Shown one piece after another: positions 42,194 through 51,030 of a stretch of DNA of 64,000 nt. Origin of the DNA: an uncultured bacterium (lineage in GTDB: Bacteria; Planctomycetota; UBA1135; GCA-002686595); the NCBI GenBank assembly GCA_937905825.1, contig CALCXM010000058.1:1-64000 (forward strand). Reading direction: 5' to 3'. Positions within the stretch are counted from its first letter, which is position 1. Each line of letters opens with the position of its first letter. The position numbers were made by a program, and so were the translations under genes. The notes under the pieces were generated by a model. The model was not told the DNA's origin. It saw only the letters and a list, made by a program, of their open reading frames with translations, and ran no database searches.

Positions 42194-44761
42194 TTAGTGG
42201 AGGTTCAACTGGTAGTGATCCAGCAGGCCGCCAGCTGCCTTCAAGCGTCCCACGTAGGGATGAGTCCAGGGGCCGCTCGGGAGGTCGAGCTCCACCTTGC
42301 CGTCGCTGATCGTTCCAAGCGTGAAGAGGTCGTAGAACCAGTTCGCGGGCAGCACTTTCCCCGCAGGACTCTCGGCCACGAAGATACGCTGCACGCCGCC
42401 GGCAGCAGCGATGCCCGCGAAGCCCGCGAAGCCCGCACGGTTCGCTTGGAACCACTCGTCGACCCGCCCCAGGGCTGGCGCGTCGCCGAGGAAGGCCTGG
42501 CGCACGTCATCTCGCAAAGCGATGTAGTTCTTGAGACCCGAGGGCAAGTCGATCACCGAACTCGGGAACTGACGAATGTTGATGGCCTTGCCCGTCTCGT
42601 GCTCCGCGTGCCCAAGGTTTCGATTGTGCTCCCCGTTGATGTCATCCACTGCGGGGACCACGTCGAGGTTCGCGTTGAGCCAGAGAATGGTTGAGCGCAC
42701 GCTCCAATCATCGCCGCCACTCTCGCGGCAGCCCGTGCGCGCATCCAGATTCGCTTTCCAAAACGCTTGGAAGGCGGGGGTCGAAAACTCGGTTTGGTAG
42801 CTGCCTTGCGAGCCCTCCAATGGAATTCCTTCGTCCGCCGTAATCGTGACCACATACTCAAAGCGGTCGAAGGGCGGAACCCCCTTGTCTGGCATCATCG
42901 AGGGCTTCGTCTGGTCGTAGGTGACCGTCAGGACAAGCTGCTCCCTGCCAAATTCTGGCACCAAATGCTGCACTCGTCCCTGGGCCGAAGGTGCCTCGTC
43001 CACGACTCTTGCGTGTATGTTGCCGTTGCCAAACTCAACCACATCCACGCTCACGTTGTTGATCGAGACCCCTTCGGGGCGGCCGATCAAGTCGACCGTC
43101 AACTTGCGTTGGACTGAGTTGAAATCACCTTCGTAGGGCAGGCTAAATTGGTCACTGCGCTTGCCTTGGGTTTGGCTGTGAATGCCACATTCAAAGTCGG
43201 GCGTAACCGCATCCACGGACACGGCCCGCATCAGAAAACGGCTTTGGCCGATGTCTGCGAAGACGGAAGTCGGATTGAGGTCGTCCCCGATATTGGTCGA
43301 GGTGATGACCAAGTAGATGCTCTCCGAGCCCTCGGTAGCAACACCTGCCAAATCGACCTCGTCATCGATCAGTCCCGTTGTTCCCGGGTTGGAACCGGGG
43401 ATCCACGTGGGGAAGGCGCGCAGCTGAGAGTTGACGGTTTGAGCGTTGCTGAAGAGCAACTTGCCCTGGGCGCTGTAGACGCGCACGGACCAGGTATCGC
43501 TCTTGCCCTCCTGCAATTGAACGAACTCGGGATACTCCTCCGAGACAACTTCGTAGGTCACCCCGAGGGTTTCCGTGCCCGGATCGATCAGCACTTCGCT
43601 AAAGGCCACCACCACTTGATTCTCAAGGCCACCGGAAACCTGAAGGGTGCCCTCGGGCCCCTGTCCGTTTCCTGCGGAGAGACCGGCGAGGGGCGAAGGT
43701 GTGCGCAAGCCCGCGTCGCCAGCATACCGGGCGTTCGAGGCGCTGGACGAGGCGGCGCTCGTGGTCGCGACGACGGACACGCCACTCAACACATCCTGCA
43801 ACCCGAGCACCACCAGACCGAGCGAAGAGTCTCCTTCGATCGGGTACACGTAGGCTGCGGTGTAGTACTCCCCATCGAGTTCCGTCTCGACCAGAATCTC
43901 AAACGTGCCCGTGGGCATGTCTACCAGGCTAACCTGACCGGTGGCGTCCGTGGTCGCTGTGAACACGGAGTCTGTCCCGACCAAGCGCAGGCTCACTTCC
44001 AAGTCCGTCACGTCCAAGCCGAGGCTCGAAGGCGGAGCTTCCAAGGCTAGATCCAGGGTGTGCTGGCCAAAGAAGAAGTTCTTGGCGGCGGCCACGCGGG
44101 CGCCGTCTGTATCCACTGCGCGCACGCTGATGACCACAGCGTTGACGAACTCCCCAATAGCATCGTAGAGCGCGGGGGTGTCCAAGAGGGTCAAGGAACC
44201 GGGCCCGTCAATCTCAAACAGATCGGTGACGTTCTTGACGCCGAAGCTCGCCGCCTTCGAGTCGCGCACCACCACGACCGCGGACTGCATATCCACGGGG
44301 ACACCAGAAGAACCCACAAGCGCTAGGTCCAAGGTGCTCGTGGTTGAGCCCGGAAGGTATTCCGCAGGAACCTGCTCCACGAAGAGACGACCGGGCCGTC
44401 CCAGATCGCCTGTCATCGGAACAAAGACGCTCGAGCTTCCCGAGCCAGCGTCGTGCATGACGATCCCCTGACTGGTCTGCGCGTGCAGGGCACGGATCTC
44501 GTGGACGTTTGTGTCCGCAAAGGTGTGCTCATACGTACCGCCCTCACCGGTCAGGCCAACGAGCAGCCCATCGATAAAGACCTGCACCCCTTCGTAGTCG
44601 TAAGGGGTGTCGTCATCGAAGCGCAGGTTGATGTTGAACGTGTCGGTTGCGGTGCCTGTCACGGCCTCCTGGACGAAGGAATCGCAATCGCTGCCACAAC
44701 TGGCTAGGACGGTGAGTACGCAAGCCAGGCCGAAGAGGCCCTTGCTGTGCAAATTGGTCAT
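42194..44761 (-). CDS. large multi-domain lipoprotein, C-terminal LAS-peptidase-like motif
   Basis: ATG 44761 has a good ribosome-binding site (GGAGGAGACGGAG) and gives the lipobox VLASC with C22 in an 855-residue protein, so I reject the upstream start at 44854. The body is beta-rich with Ig/carboxypeptidase-regulatory-like segments (GQVSLVDMPTGTFEILVETE). The last 200 residues contain LGHAEHETGKAINIR and end in DHYQLNLH. This looks like the H-x6-D ... H-x-H pattern of LAS-type metallopeptidases (MepA/VanX/hedgehog), but with Asn for Asp and Gln for one His. If truly related it may be inactive. It is probably outer-membrane anchored. I do not recognise the full family. Confidence 0.65.
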   Translation of the reverse strand: MTNLHSKGLFGLACVLTVLASCGSDCDSFVQEAVTGTATDTFNINLRFDDDTPYDYEGVQVFIDGLLVGLTGEGGTYEHTFADTNVHEIRALHAQTSQGIVMHDAGSGSSSVFVPMTGDLGRPGRLFVEQVPAEYLPGSTTSTLDLALVGSSGVPVDMQSAVVVVRDSKAASFGVKNVTDLFEIDGPGSLTLLDTPALYDAIGEFVNAVVISVRAVDTDGARVAAAKNFFFGQHTLDLALEAPPSSLGLDVTDLEVSLRLVGTDSVFTATTDATGQVSLVDMPTGTFEILVETELDGEYYTAAYVYPIEGDSSLGLVVLGLQDVLSGVSVVATTSAASSSASNARYAGDAGLRTPSPLAGLSAGNGQGPEGTLQVSGGLENQVVVAFSEVLIDPGTETLGVTYEVVSEEYPEFVQLQEGKSDTWSVRVYSAQGKLLFSNAQTVNSQLRAFPTWIPGSNPGTTGLIDDEVDLAGVATEGSESIYLVITSTNIGDDLNPTSVFADIGQSRFLMRAVSVDAVTPDFECGIHSQTQGKRSDQFSLPYEGDFNSVQRKLTVDLIGRPEGVSINNVSVDVVEFGNGNIHARVVDEAPSAQGRVQHLVPEFGREQLVLTVTYDQTKPSMMPDKGVPPFDRFEYVVTITADEGIPLEGSQGSYQTEFSTPAFQAFWKANLDARTGCRESGGDDWSVRSTILWLNANLDVVPAVDDINGEHNRNLGHAEHETGKAINIRQFPSSVIDLPSGLKNYIALRDDVRQAFLGDAPALGRVDEWFQANRAGFAGFAGIAAAGGVQRIFVAESPAGKVLPANWFYDLFTLGTISDGKVELDLPSGPWTHPYVGRLKAAGGLLDHYQLNLH

Positions 44762-45129
44762 TCTGTGCTCCGTCTCCTCCGGGTCGACCATTTGGCGAGG
44801 GAGCGCCAATTGGCCAAGGAGAGTCCTGTCGATGTTTTGCTCGGGGGTCCGCACGCCAACTCCTCGGGCGCGCTACAAAACGATTGTGACACCCACGGGG
44901 TAGGGTGTCTCCCCTAATCCGAATGCGGAGGGGAAGGAATGCCCATTTTGACCCGGTTTCCGCACGGGGTGCCCTAGGTGGCGAAGGCGGTCTTTTTGGC
45001 ATCAATATCGTAAATGCCAAAACTCTTCGGTGCCTGAGACCGCACGGGTGGGTTTATGGAAGTGTAATTAATTACACCTAACCTGCCCTCGCGGGGCCCT
45101 GAGCCCCCACACCTCCCGATGACTCGTCC
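44762..45129. promoter_or_regulatory. divergent AT-richer promoter region with two inverted repeats
   Basis: This 368-bp region drives the lipoprotein (minus) and FG-GAP (plus) genes. It holds a perfect 16-bp palindrome GTGTAATTAATTACAC (45062-45077) and an inverted repeat TTTTGGCAT/ATGCCAAAA (44994-45002 and 45014-45022). Such AT-rich palindromes in a GC-rich genome are good operator candidates. No regulator gene is adjacent. Confidence 0.5.
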
Positions 45130-46812
45130 ATGAAACTTCCCCTACTCAGCTGCTCCCTGCTGCTCGCGCCCGTTTCCGCCACGGCCCAGACCGTGGTCAA
45201 CACCTTCTCGGACCCCGCCCTGACCCAAGTGTTTGGGGCGACGGTGGCGAGCCTTGGGGATCTCGACGGGGACGGCGTGCCGGACTTCGCCATCGCGGAC
45301 CCCACCGTCGTTCACTGGTTGCCCAGCGAGCCCTCGGGGGTCAACGTCTACTCCGGAGCGACCCGCAGCCTGCTCTACACCTTGCGCGCCACCCAGCCGA
45401 GCACGAAGTATGGGGACTCGATTTCCCCCATCGACGACGTCAACGGGGACACGGTCCCGGACTTGGTGATCGGTGTTTCGATCATCGGCTTCAACAACCC
45501 CAACGGCACTCCGTCGGCGGAACTGATCTCCGGCGTGGATGGCAGTTTGATTTTCAGCGTCGCGCATCCCGACCCCAGCGACCGCATCACCTTCGGGTAC
45601 GAGGTGCTCGGCATGGACGACATCAACGGCGATCGGGTTCCGGACTTCCTCGTGTCCGCTCCGGCGAGTTCGACCACCGCAGGAGAAAACGCAGGACGCA
45701 TCTATGCTTTCTCCGGAGCCAACGGCGCGACCCTGTGGTCGATGGATGGTCAACAGGCCTATGGTGGGTTAGGCTTTGGCCTCGCGCTGATGAGCGACTT
45801 GAACGGCGATGGAATCCGTGAATTCGCCGCAGGCCGTCCAAGCGACACGAGCCCGCAAGTGCAGGTGGTCAACAGCACCAACGGCCAAGTACTGCGCGTC
45901 ATCAAGGGCGAGGCGAGTTGGACTTGGTTCGGCGGAAGCCTGGCGAGCGTGGGCGACGTGACCGGCGATGGCTATGTGGATGTGCTGGTCGGTTCCCCCC
46001 TCGAAGGCGGACGCATTGGTGGCGCGCGGCTCTATACCGGCGAACCCAATCCTCCCAGCAACGTGGCGCTCTTCACAAAGAACGGTCCCTATCAAGGGGC
46101 CAACCTGGGCGAGTCCGTTTCCGCCGCTGGTGACGTGAACGGCGATGGAGTGCCGGACTTCTTGGTCGGCGCTGATCACAAGACCAACCCCATCCCCGGG
46201 ACCCCCGGCAACGTGGAAGTCTTCTCGGGCGCGGACTTCAGCTTGATCGCCCACATCGACGGCCCCGTCGGAAGTGGTGCCCGGCGCTTTGGTGCAGCAA
46301 CCATTGGCATCGGCGACACCACCGGGGACGGACAAGCGGAGATCCTTGTGGGCGAAATTGGAGAGGGAGTCGCGCACTTGATCACCGTCGACTTGCCCGT
46401 GATCGGCCAAGTGCATTGCACGAGCACGAACAACTCCACTGGCTCTACAGCCTCCATGGCTGCGACCGGCAGCGACCACCTGGCGCACAACTCGGTGTTG
46501 CTGCGCGCCTGGTCCTTGCCCGCGAACAAGCCTGGGCTCTTCTTCTACGGTGCCGCGGCGGCTCAGGTCCCCTTCGGCAACGGCGTGCGTTGCGTAGATG
46601 CCGGCGGCGTGGGGCTTTTCCGCCTGCCTGTCCACGTGTCTTCGAGCACAGGTGCAATGCAACACAACCTGGACCTCAACGCGCCCCCGCAACCGAGTGG
46701 CCAAATCCTTGCGGGCAGCACCTGGTACTTCCAATGCTGGTTCCGCGACCCCGCCGCCGGTGCTGCGCAGTTCGACTTGAGCGATGGCGTGAGTGTGACG
46801 TTCTTGCCGTAA
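45130..46812 (+). CDS. secreted FG-GAP/integrin-alpha-like repeat protein with C-terminal FQxWFRDP module
   Basis: The 560-residue protein has a signal peptide (MKLPLLSCSLLLAPVSATAQ). Seven blades follow with calcium-binding-like D-x-[DN]-G-D-x-x-x-D segments: SLGDLDGDGVPDFAIA, PIDDVNGDTVPDLVIG, GMDDINGDRVPDFLVS, LMSDLNGDGIREFAAG, SVGDVTGDGYVDVLVG, AAGDVNGDGVPDFLVG, GIGDTTGDGQAEILVG. The C-terminal 140 residues repeat the module of the genes at 28496 and 30203: GQVHCTSTNNSTGSTASM, PFGNGVRC, FQCWFRDPAAG and end VTFLP. It is expected at the cell surface. Function unknown; binding or matrix role likely. Confidence 0.88.
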   Translation: MKLPLLSCSLLLAPVSATAQTVVNTFSDPALTQVFGATVASLGDLDGDGVPDFAIADPTVVHWLPSEPSGVNVYSGATRSLLYTLRATQPSTKYGDSISPIDDVNGDTVPDLVIGVSIIGFNNPNGTPSAELISGVDGSLIFSVAHPDPSDRITFGYEVLGMDDINGDRVPDFLVSAPASSTTAGENAGRIYAFSGANGATLWSMDGQQAYGGLGFGLALMSDLNGDGIREFAAGRPSDTSPQVQVVNSTNGQVLRVIKGEASWTWFGGSLASVGDVTGDGYVDVLVGSPLEGGRIGGARLYTGEPNPPSNVALFTKNGPYQGANLGESVSAAGDVNGDGVPDFLVGADHKTNPIPGTPGNVEVFSGADFSLIAHIDGPVGSGARRFGAATIGIGDTTGDGQAEILVGEIGEGVAHLITVDLPVIGQVHCTSTNNSTGSTASMAATGSDHLAHNSVLLRAWSLPANKPGLFFYGAAAAQVPFGNGVRCVDAGGVGLFRLPVHVSSSTGAMQHNLDLNAPPQPSGQILAGSTWYFQCWFRDPAAGAAQFDLSDGVSVTFLP

Positions 46813-46883
46813 GCAATCTGCCCCGACCGAGTGGCTCCCATAGGATCTAGGACGCGACCTTTTGGGGAGAGTGGTGAAAAGTG

Positions 46884-46917
46884 GGGCCCGCCGAACAGTT
46901 CGTTCGGCGGGCCCTTT
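46884..46917 (+). terminator. strong rho-independent terminator
   Basis: A perfect 13-bp stem (46884-46896 with 46902-46914, GGGCCCGCCGAAC and its complement) with a 5-nt loop is followed by TTT. It lies 72 nt after the FG-GAP stop. In the other direction it could also end the exosortase transcript, whose stop is at 47005. Confidence 0.75.
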
Positions 46918-47004
46918 GTCATGGTTCGACTGCTGCGCTGGCCCCTGTGGCCCTGCATTCCACGCGCAGCTCGGCAACGGACTCCCCGTCGGATGTTCAA
47001 GCTC

Positions 47005-48630
47005 CTAGCCCGCGAAGAACAGCAAGGCGTTGGTCACGGCGTGGGCCACGATCGCATCCGCCAAGTTGCGTCGCCGATAGAGCACGGCTCCATAAACCAG
47101 CCCCGCAAAGATCCCCAACAGCCACTCCTCATGAGCCAGTCCAAAGAGGAACGAGGTCGCCACGAAGGAGACTAGGGTGAAGCCGCCCATGGGGACCTTT
47201 TGAAAGTCCGCGTTGATCAAGCGCCTGGCCAAATAGCCACGAAAGGCGAGCTCCTCGGCGATCGGGACCACCAGCGCCACTCCTGCGAAACGCGAAAGAT
47301 TGAAGAGGCTATCGACCAAGGGATTCTGCCCTGGTTCGCGGGCCGGCCCTGGCTGCGCGAGCGCAAACCAAACCACGAACACCACCACCCCCGCACCAAT
47401 GGCCAGCCACGAGGGCTTCCGAACCGTGGCCGCGTAGCGTTCACGAAAGTGCCAGATAGCGGATGCGCCCATCAACATGGCGAGGCCCGCCAGACCGCGC
47501 CCATCCGCAGTGAAAGGTCCCGTTCCAAGCCTGGCGCCGAGCACGAGCACCAGGGGCAATACCCAAACTAGCGCAGGGTTCTTCTGGGAGAAGCTAGACC
47601 GATCCAGTTCTCGTGAGCGTTGGAAGAACCGAGAGTGCCCGGCCGCGGCGATCAGGGCGAGAGCCACTGCGCAAAAGAGCACCCATCCAGCTCGCGTATG
47701 GAACGCGCCGATCGCCAACTCCGGCGACCACTTGTCGCCGATCAAGATCAGCGCGACGATCCGAATCAGGTTGGTCGTCCAAACCACGAGGGTTCCCAAG
47801 GGCAATAGGAGCAACGCATGGGGAAAGCGCAGGTCCTTGCGGAAAAGCCACAGGTAGACACTCAAGAAGATCCAGGTCAAGCCAATGCCCTCGTAGCCGG
47901 AACAACCGATCCCGACGCTGACCCGAAAGCTCTGGGTTCCGATGATGAAGTGCTGCGGGTCATAGACGACCTCGCCGGTCAGCAGCGACAGCAGGCCGTA
48001 GGCGCACTCCAGGGTCGAAGTCCCGAGCGGGTGCCAAAGTCCGAGCGCGGTGGATTGCCCCGTCATCCAGGCCAAGCCGCCGACACCGATCCCAAGCGCT
48101 AAGGCACAGGCACTGCGACTGCTGAGACTCCACCAGACGCGCGCGGGCAGGGCAACCAACAGGAGCAGACCGAGACTGAGGGACCCGCAAGCCAACCAAA
48201 GTGCGAAGACTGCCCAAGCAAGATTGGGCCCCATTGGCTTGCCTCCGAAGAGCGCAGCCGTCACGCCCACGAACAGGGCTAAGCAGACGAAGTGTCCAGC
48301 GAGAAACACCCAGGCTCGCCAACCTCGACTCTCTGCTTCCATGGATCGTGCCGCGTTCACCAACTCGTGGCGGCCGAAAATGAAGTAGGCGCTGGTGATC
48401 GCGATGCCGCATGGAAAGGCGACCTGCGTCTGCTCCAGGATCCTTGCCCACAGGGCTGGGTTGGATCGCAGAGCAGCGATGTCGAACCAATCAGTGATGA
48501 GCTGACCTTCAACAAACAGCAGCGAGGCGAGAGCGCACCAAACCAACTTGCGCGTGCTCGCCAAGGGGCTGCCGGAATATTTTTCCGGCCGGTGTTGGAG
48601 GTGCGCTACGACTTGTAGCGGAACACTCAC
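47005..48630 (-). CDS. exosortase E/CAAX-type protease fusion (XrtE-like)
   Basis: The 541-residue membrane protein has about 14 hydrophobic segments. The first 330 residues match the exosortase family with its catalytic Cys in GIGCSGYEG (C243), Arg in TTNLIRIVALI (R290) and His in GAFHTRAGWVLF (H311). The last 110 residues are a CPBP/CAAX-protease domain with EE-x3-R (E459, E460, R464 in IAEELAFRGY), H500 in FGLAHEEW and H530-x3-N534. This order is that of the exosortase E/protease described for VPEID-CTERM systems. It should cut and sort proteins carrying a C-terminal PE-motif/TM/basic tail. Its GTG start overlaps the stop of its candidate substrate gene by 4 nt (GTGA). Confidence 0.9.
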   Translation of the reverse strand: MSVPLQVVAHLQHRPEKYSGSPLASTRKLVWCALASLLFVEGQLITDWFDIAALRSNPALWARILEQTQVAFPCGIAITSAYFIFGRHELVNAARSMEAESRGWRAWVFLAGHFVCLALFVGVTAALFGGKPMGPNLAWAVFALWLACGSLSLGLLLLVALPARVWWSLSSRSACALALGIGVGGLAWMTGQSTALGLWHPLGTSTLECAYGLLSLLTGEVVYDPQHFIIGTQSFRVSVGIGCSGYEGIGLTWIFLSVYLWLFRKDLRFPHALLLLPLGTLVVWTTNLIRIVALILIGDKWSPELAIGAFHTRAGWVLFCAVALALIAAAGHSRFFQRSRELDRSSFSQKNPALVWVLPLVLVLGARLGTGPFTADGRGLAGLAMLMGASAIWHFRERYAATVRKPSWLAIGAGVVVFVVWFALAQPGPAREPGQNPLVDSLFNLSRFAGVALVVPIAEELAFRGYLARRLINADFQKVPMGGFTLVSFVATSFLFGLAHEEWLLGIFAGLVYGAVLYRRRNLADAIVAHAVTNALLFFAG

Positions 48631-48836
48631 GCGGGTTTCTCCTGGGGCGAGCGAGTCAGCAGCAGCACGCCAAACAGAAGCAACGTGAGGGCTGTTCGCC
48701 CGGAGCTCATCCCAATCTCAGGGATGCCGCCGAACAAGCCACCGTCGCCGCCCGGAGTGCCTCCACCCTGGAAAGCGAAGGTTGGAGCACTGGCCAGGGC
48801 CACCGCGAGGAGGACCAGAATAAGTCGATAGAACAT
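48627..48836 (-). CDS. miniature IPEI-CTERM protein, candidate exosortase substrate
   Basis: ATG 48836 gives a 69-residue protein; the frame is open further upstream but without protein-like sequence. It has a signal peptide (LILVLLAVALASAPTFA), a Gly-rich stretch (FQGGGTPGGDGGLFGG), then IPEI (residues 38-41), a hydrophobic segment TALTLLLFGVLLL and the basic RS end. This is the tripartite layout of a VPEID/PEP-CTERM sorting signal. After signal peptidase and exosortase cleavage only about 19 residues would remain. It overlaps the exosortase gene by 4 nt, so the pairing is very likely functional. The short mature part may be a structural or signalling peptide. Confidence 0.75.
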   Translation of the reverse strand: MFYRLILVLLAVALASAPTFAFQGGGTPGGDGGLFGGIPEIGMSSGRTALTLLLFGVLLLTRSPQEKPA

Positions 48837-49224
48837 GGGGGAATGCTGAACGAGGTGGTGGGGAAATAGACGACCCCGAGGCGCGGGAAGCGCAGGGCAG
48901 AGTCGACCCCTGCTCATCGCGAGGAACGCGGATTTGCTTCAGAACTATCCCTGATCCGGGTGCGGAACTGGGAACGCGAGAGCACGTCGGACTCGGCAAA
49001 GGCCAAACTGCCGAATTCAGGACCTATTGGTGCCATTCCAGCACGTTGCAGGATTTGCCAGGTCCGGGGATCAAGAACCCCTTATCTGCCCCTTTGCTCC
49101 CGGCCAGCTGTCCTTGCTGATCAAGGTCCTGGGGCGCCCTTGGCGGAACACGGTCCTCCAACCAGGCCGCCGGTCGGGCCGCTATCTCTGGCGCTGGCTC
49201 CCAGGCCGCGTGCCTTGGCTGTGC
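48837..49224. other. 388-bp gap between polyferredoxin-TPR and IPEI-CTERM genes
   Basis: This minus-strand intergenic region probably contains the promoter of the substrate-exosortase pair. I find no definite promoter, terminator or ORF; frames on both strands here are Pro/Arg-rich. Confidence 0.4.
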
Positions 49225-50988
49225 TTAGCGCGGCGCGCCCTGCAAGCGGCTCGCCTCGGCTTCCTCGAGTTCGAACTCCCGCAGCCACTGCGCCAGGCTC
49301 GCGTCGAGTTCAGCGGCCCGTCGGAAGTGCCCCATCGCCTGCTCGGGCGCCCCGCCCTCGTACTTCAAACGCCCCAGCAAGAAGTGCGCGTTGGCGTAGT
49401 CGGGCTTCAGGCTCAAGGCGCGCACCAAATGGGCCTCCGCTTGCACTGGCTGCCCAACTCCCAACAGCATGTACGCGAGGTTGTTCAAGCCCTCCGGATC
49501 GTCGGGAGAGAGCGCAACCGATTGTTGGTAGTGCAGAATCGCCTGTTCGGGACGGCCGGCTTGGGACAACAAGCGTCCCAGATTGAAGTGCAGCACAGGA
49601 TCCTGGGGCAAGCCCTGCACAGCCAGCAAGTAGGCGTTCAAGGCTCCGGGGAAACTGTTCTCGGCGATCAACAAGTCGCCCTGGGCCCGGTGCAAGAGGG
49701 CTAGGCCGTGGGAGCTCCCCTCAGTGGACAAGAGTCCCCAACTATCGATGAACCCGTAGGCTTCCAGGCCATCCTTCACAAGCTGGGGGTCGGGTGTCTC
49801 GGAGAGCGCCGCAACGGCCTGCTTTGCGCGGGACGTGTGCAGCTGGATCAGAGCGCTGTGCGTGAGAAAGGCAATCATCAGAACACTGATGGCCAGAACC
49901 AGGCGTCCGCCCGAACGCAACTGGCCCCGGCTCTTCAGTTGGATGCGCACGAGCTTGACGGAGTCCGTGCGCAAAAGCCGCCAGGCGATGACTCCCAGGT
50001 ACCCCATCATCCCCGCGAGGGCCAAGGACAAGAGCAAAGGCACAACCCCGTAGAGTCCACGCAGAATCCAAACCAACGGAACGTAGCTGAGCAAGAACCA
50101 GATCTCTTCTGCGCGGGAGAACATCGTGGCCTTGGCGGGCACCGGCTTGGACCCTGGCAAGGTGGCTCGACCGAAGATCGGCGGCTTCTGAAAGCGAAAT
50201 CCAATGGCGGCATCCGGACAAGCGTTCAAGCAATCAAGATCTCGCAAGCAGGCGCTGTCCACCACCTGCCCATAGGTGGCGAGTTCCTGGTGAACCTGAA
50301 TGTCCGAGGTGCAGGACGCTGTGCAGAGTCCGCAGGCGTTGCAGTCCCCCGTCTTGCTAATGCGGCCGGGGGCGAAGCGCTCGAGAATTGCGAAGATCGC
50401 ACCGTAGGGACAAGCGTACTTGCAGAAGGCGCGGTCCCCCATCAAAGCCACAATCACGAAGCCGCAGAAGACGAAGGTCAGCAGCGCGATGCCCGGGGGC
50501 GGAAGGTTGCGCCAGAAGTCGGAGGTCACGAAAGACGCCCAACCGGAAGCTTCTCCGGCGGTGTGCAGAGTCGGTCGCAGCCTGCCGAACCAAAGGAACT
50601 GAATCTGAGGCCAAACGAACATGTAGAGCATGGCCCCCAAGGGCACCAAGGCCAGGGCTTTGACGCGCACCACTCGAGGCTTGATGCCCAGCTTGCGCAT
50701 CAGCCAAGCACAGGAGTCTTGCAACGCCAGAATGTGACAACCCCATGAACAGAAGAAGCGCCCAAAAACCAACACGGAGGCACAGACCAAAACCATGAAC
50801 AGGAACCCGGCGGTGATGATGCCCGCTTCCAGGGTGTACATCAGCTCGTTCAGTTCCAGCGGCGCCAAGGTCCTGCCATTCAGCTTCCAATGCAGAATGT
50901 GGAGCAGAATGGCCACGTGCACGGCCACCAAGCTCAGGGCTCGCAAACGGGCGTAGGAGGGTCGAGGGGCTGATTTTTGGAGCGTCAT
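49225..50988 (-). CDS. membrane polyferredoxin fused to TPR domain
   Basis: The 587-residue protein starts with five or so membrane helices (LSLVAVHVAILLHILHWKL, AGIITAGFLFMVLVCASVLV) and a FFCSWGCHILALQDSC motif like NapH/NosR/CcoG proteins. Then come cysteine clusters CKYACPYGAIF, CNACGLCTASC and CLRDLDCLNACPDA, enough for two 4Fe-4S clusters. Another membrane pair follows (IWFLLSYVPLVWILRG, LVLAISVLMIAFLTHSAL). The C-terminal 170 residues are four TPRs (DPVLHFNLGRLLSQAGRPEQ; DPEGLNNLAYMLLGVGQPVQ; YANAHFLLGRLKYEGGAPEQ). It probably moves electrons across or within the membrane, with TPRs docking a partner outside. It lies upstream of the exosortase pair on the same strand. Confidence 0.85.
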   Translation of the reverse strand: MTLQKSAPRPSYARLRALSLVAVHVAILLHILHWKLNGRTLAPLELNELMYTLEAGIITAGFLFMVLVCASVLVFGRFFCSWGCHILALQDSCAWLMRKLGIKPRVVRVKALALVPLGAMLYMFVWPQIQFLWFGRLRPTLHTAGEASGWASFVTSDFWRNLPPPGIALLTFVFCGFVIVALMGDRAFCKYACPYGAIFAILERFAPGRISKTGDCNACGLCTASCTSDIQVHQELATYGQVVDSACLRDLDCLNACPDAAIGFRFQKPPIFGRATLPGSKPVPAKATMFSRAEEIWFLLSYVPLVWILRGLYGVVPLLLSLALAGMMGYLGVIAWRLLRTDSVKLVRIQLKSRGQLRSGGRLVLAISVLMIAFLTHSALIQLHTSRAKQAVAALSETPDPQLVKDGLEAYGFIDSWGLLSTEGSSHGLALLHRAQGDLLIAENSFPGALNAYLLAVQGLPQDPVLHFNLGRLLSQAGRPEQAILHYQQSVALSPDDPEGLNNLAYMLLGVGQPVQAEAHLVRALSLKPDYANAHFLLGRLKYEGGAPEQAMGHFRRAAELDASLAQWLREFELEEAEASRLQGAPR

Positions 50989-51030
50989 TCTATTCAGGAT
51001 CGATATATCCTTTTAGATTACCCCGCCCTG
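50989..51030 (-). promoter_or_regulatory. AT-rich likely promoter of the polyferredoxin gene
   Basis: On the minus strand an AT-rich block containing TAATCTAAAAGGATATATCG lies 10-30 nt upstream of the ATG. TATATC could be a -10 box; a -35 match is weak. GGATATATCGATCC is nearly palindromic. Confidence 0.3.
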
